In this document: positions 21,201-21,891 of the stretch, piece by piece
Position numbering within the stretch: position 1 is the stretch's first letter
How the letters are laid out: each line of letters starts with the position of its first letter
Source of the DNA: a virus
DNA: 21,891 nucleotides
Direction: 5' to 3' (one strand)
IMG/VR virus record: IMGVR_UViG_3300025695_000110
Coordinates: 1-21,891 of that record
The notes under the pieces: model-generated
What the model saw: only the letters and a program-made list of their open reading frames with translations
Told to the model about the DNA's origin: nothing
The model's database searches: none
Translations under genes and position numbers: made by a program

Positions 21201-21891
21201 ATGGCTAGTAAAACATTCGATCCAACGAAGTTCCGTAATTCGTTGACAAAATCTATTACGGGTATGAGCGCAGGCTTTAACGATCCAACTGACTGGATTA
21301 GCACAGGCAACTATGCACTCAACTATCTACTAAGTGGTGACTTTCAAAAAGGCATTCCACTAGGTAAGGTGTCAGTATTTGCAGGGGAATCGGGTGCAGG
21401 TAAATCCTACATTGTATCAGGTAATATTGTACGTTATGCACAAGAGCAAGGTATCTTTGTAGTACTAATTGACTCAGAGAACGCACTTGACGAAACATGG
21501 CTAAACGCACTACAAGTAGACACAGCAGAAGACAAGCTTCTTAAACTTAACATGGCAATGATTGATGACGTTGCTAAGACTGTTAGCACGTTTATGGAAG
21601 ACTACAAAGCAATGGCCGAAGAAGAACGTCCTAAGGTGTTGTTTGTAGTTGACAGTTTGGGCATGCTTATGTCACCTACTGAAATGGACCAGTTCCAAAA
21701 AGGTGATATGAAGGGTGACTTTGGTCGTAAGGCAAAGGCACTTAAAGCACTTGTAACAAACTGCGTTAACATGTTTGGTAGCTACAATGTAGGTATGTGT
21801 GTTACTAATCACACTTATGCATCTCAAGATATGTTTGATCCAGATGATAAGATCTCAGGCGGTTCAGGCTTTGTGTATGCATCAAGTATGG
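21201..21891 (+). CDS. uvsX: UvsX RecA-like recombinase (3' partial)
   Basis: UvsX is the phage strand-exchange ATPase that works with gp32 and UvsY in recombination-dependent replication. The visible 230 codons run off the window end. Seen in order: DWISTGNYALNYLLSGDF, which precedes the ATPase core in UvsX; Walker A GESGAGKS (residues 62-69); VLIDSENALDETWL with the catalytic-type Glu region; Walker B VLFVVDSLGML; DFGRKAKALKALV; and VTNHTYASQDMFDPDDKISGGSG, the loop 2 region. The ATG at 21201 has an AGGAG Shine-Dalgarno at 21190-21194. It follows gp32 across a hairpin, so the two are probably co-transcribed with attenuation between them. Confidence 0.95.
   Translation, partial: MASKTFDPTKFRNSLTKSITGMSAGFNDPTDWISTGNYALNYLLSGDFQKGIPLGKVSVFAGESGAGKSYIVSGNIVRYAQEQGIFVVLIDSENALDETWLNALQVDTAEDKLLKLNMAMIDDVAKTVSTFMEDYKAMAEEERPKVLFVVDSLGMLMSPTEMDQFQKGDMKGDFGRKAKALKALVTNCVNMFGSYNVGMCVTNHTYASQDMFDPDDKISGGSGFVYASSM

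Noticed and set aside
1-21891. tRNA genes, CRISPR arrays, insertion sequences, photosynthesis genes
   Set aside because: None was recognised; all gaps between genes are under 100 bases and are accounted for by promoters, leaders and hairpins.

Overview
The window is an A+T-rich stretch of a T4-like (Straboviridae/Kyanoviridae-type) contractile-tailed phage genome. It carries T4 core genes for the neck (gp13, gp14), tail sheath terminator (gp15), sheath (gp18), tube (gp19), head completion (gp4), both terminase subunits (gp16, gp17), ssDNA-binding protein (gp32) and recombinase (UvsX). Low G+C, large sequence divergence from T4, a cyanophage-type gp32 and marine-type accessory genes (sulfotransferase-like, SGNH-like, glycosyltransferase-like, Nudix) suggest a marine myovirus related to cyanophages or pelagiphages. 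No photosynthesis gene or tRNA is visible, so the host cannot be fixed from this window. Family assignments come from recalled motifs and synteny, not from a search.

Layout. Positions 1-1043 (+) are the 3' end of a glycosyltransferase-like gene. It meets tail-to-tail a minus-strand operon reading gp14, gp15, Nudix (4398 down to 1015). From 4397 everything is on the plus strand: gp13; a dNMP-kinase-like gene with its own sigma70-type promoter; a very large sheath gp18; tube gp19; a strong terminator; then a tail-tube-like structural protein, a small conserved protein and gp4 in tight coupling. Next come gp16, a sulfotransferase-like gene, two head-associated-looking proteins (one with an internal-head-protein leader, one with a peptidoglycan-binding domain), a second terminator, a second sulfotransferase-like gene, gp17, a 578-residue conserved unknown, two SGNH-like paralogues, and finally gp32 and uvsX (cut by the window end).

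Regulation. A T4-late-promoter-like box (ATAAATA, variants ATAAGTA, CTAAATA, TTAAATA) lies in front of most structural genes on both strands. It comes in two arrangements: 16 or more bases upstream of a start with a Shine-Dalgarno, or only 3-7 bases upstream of a start with no Shine-Dalgarno. dNMP kinase and gp32 instead have consensus TTGACA -35 boxes. The gp18 leader can pair with its own Shine-Dalgarno only in read-through RNA, as in known T4 late genes.

Most of the window is ordinary phage morphogenesis. The best candidates for something new are a tryptophan-rich module shared by the C-terminal parts of gp14 and gp15 and repeated inside gp18; the two-class late promoter layout with possible leaderless mRNAs; the capsid-targeted-looking proteins between the terminase genes; and the accessory sulfotransferase and SGNH pairs lodged among core genes.
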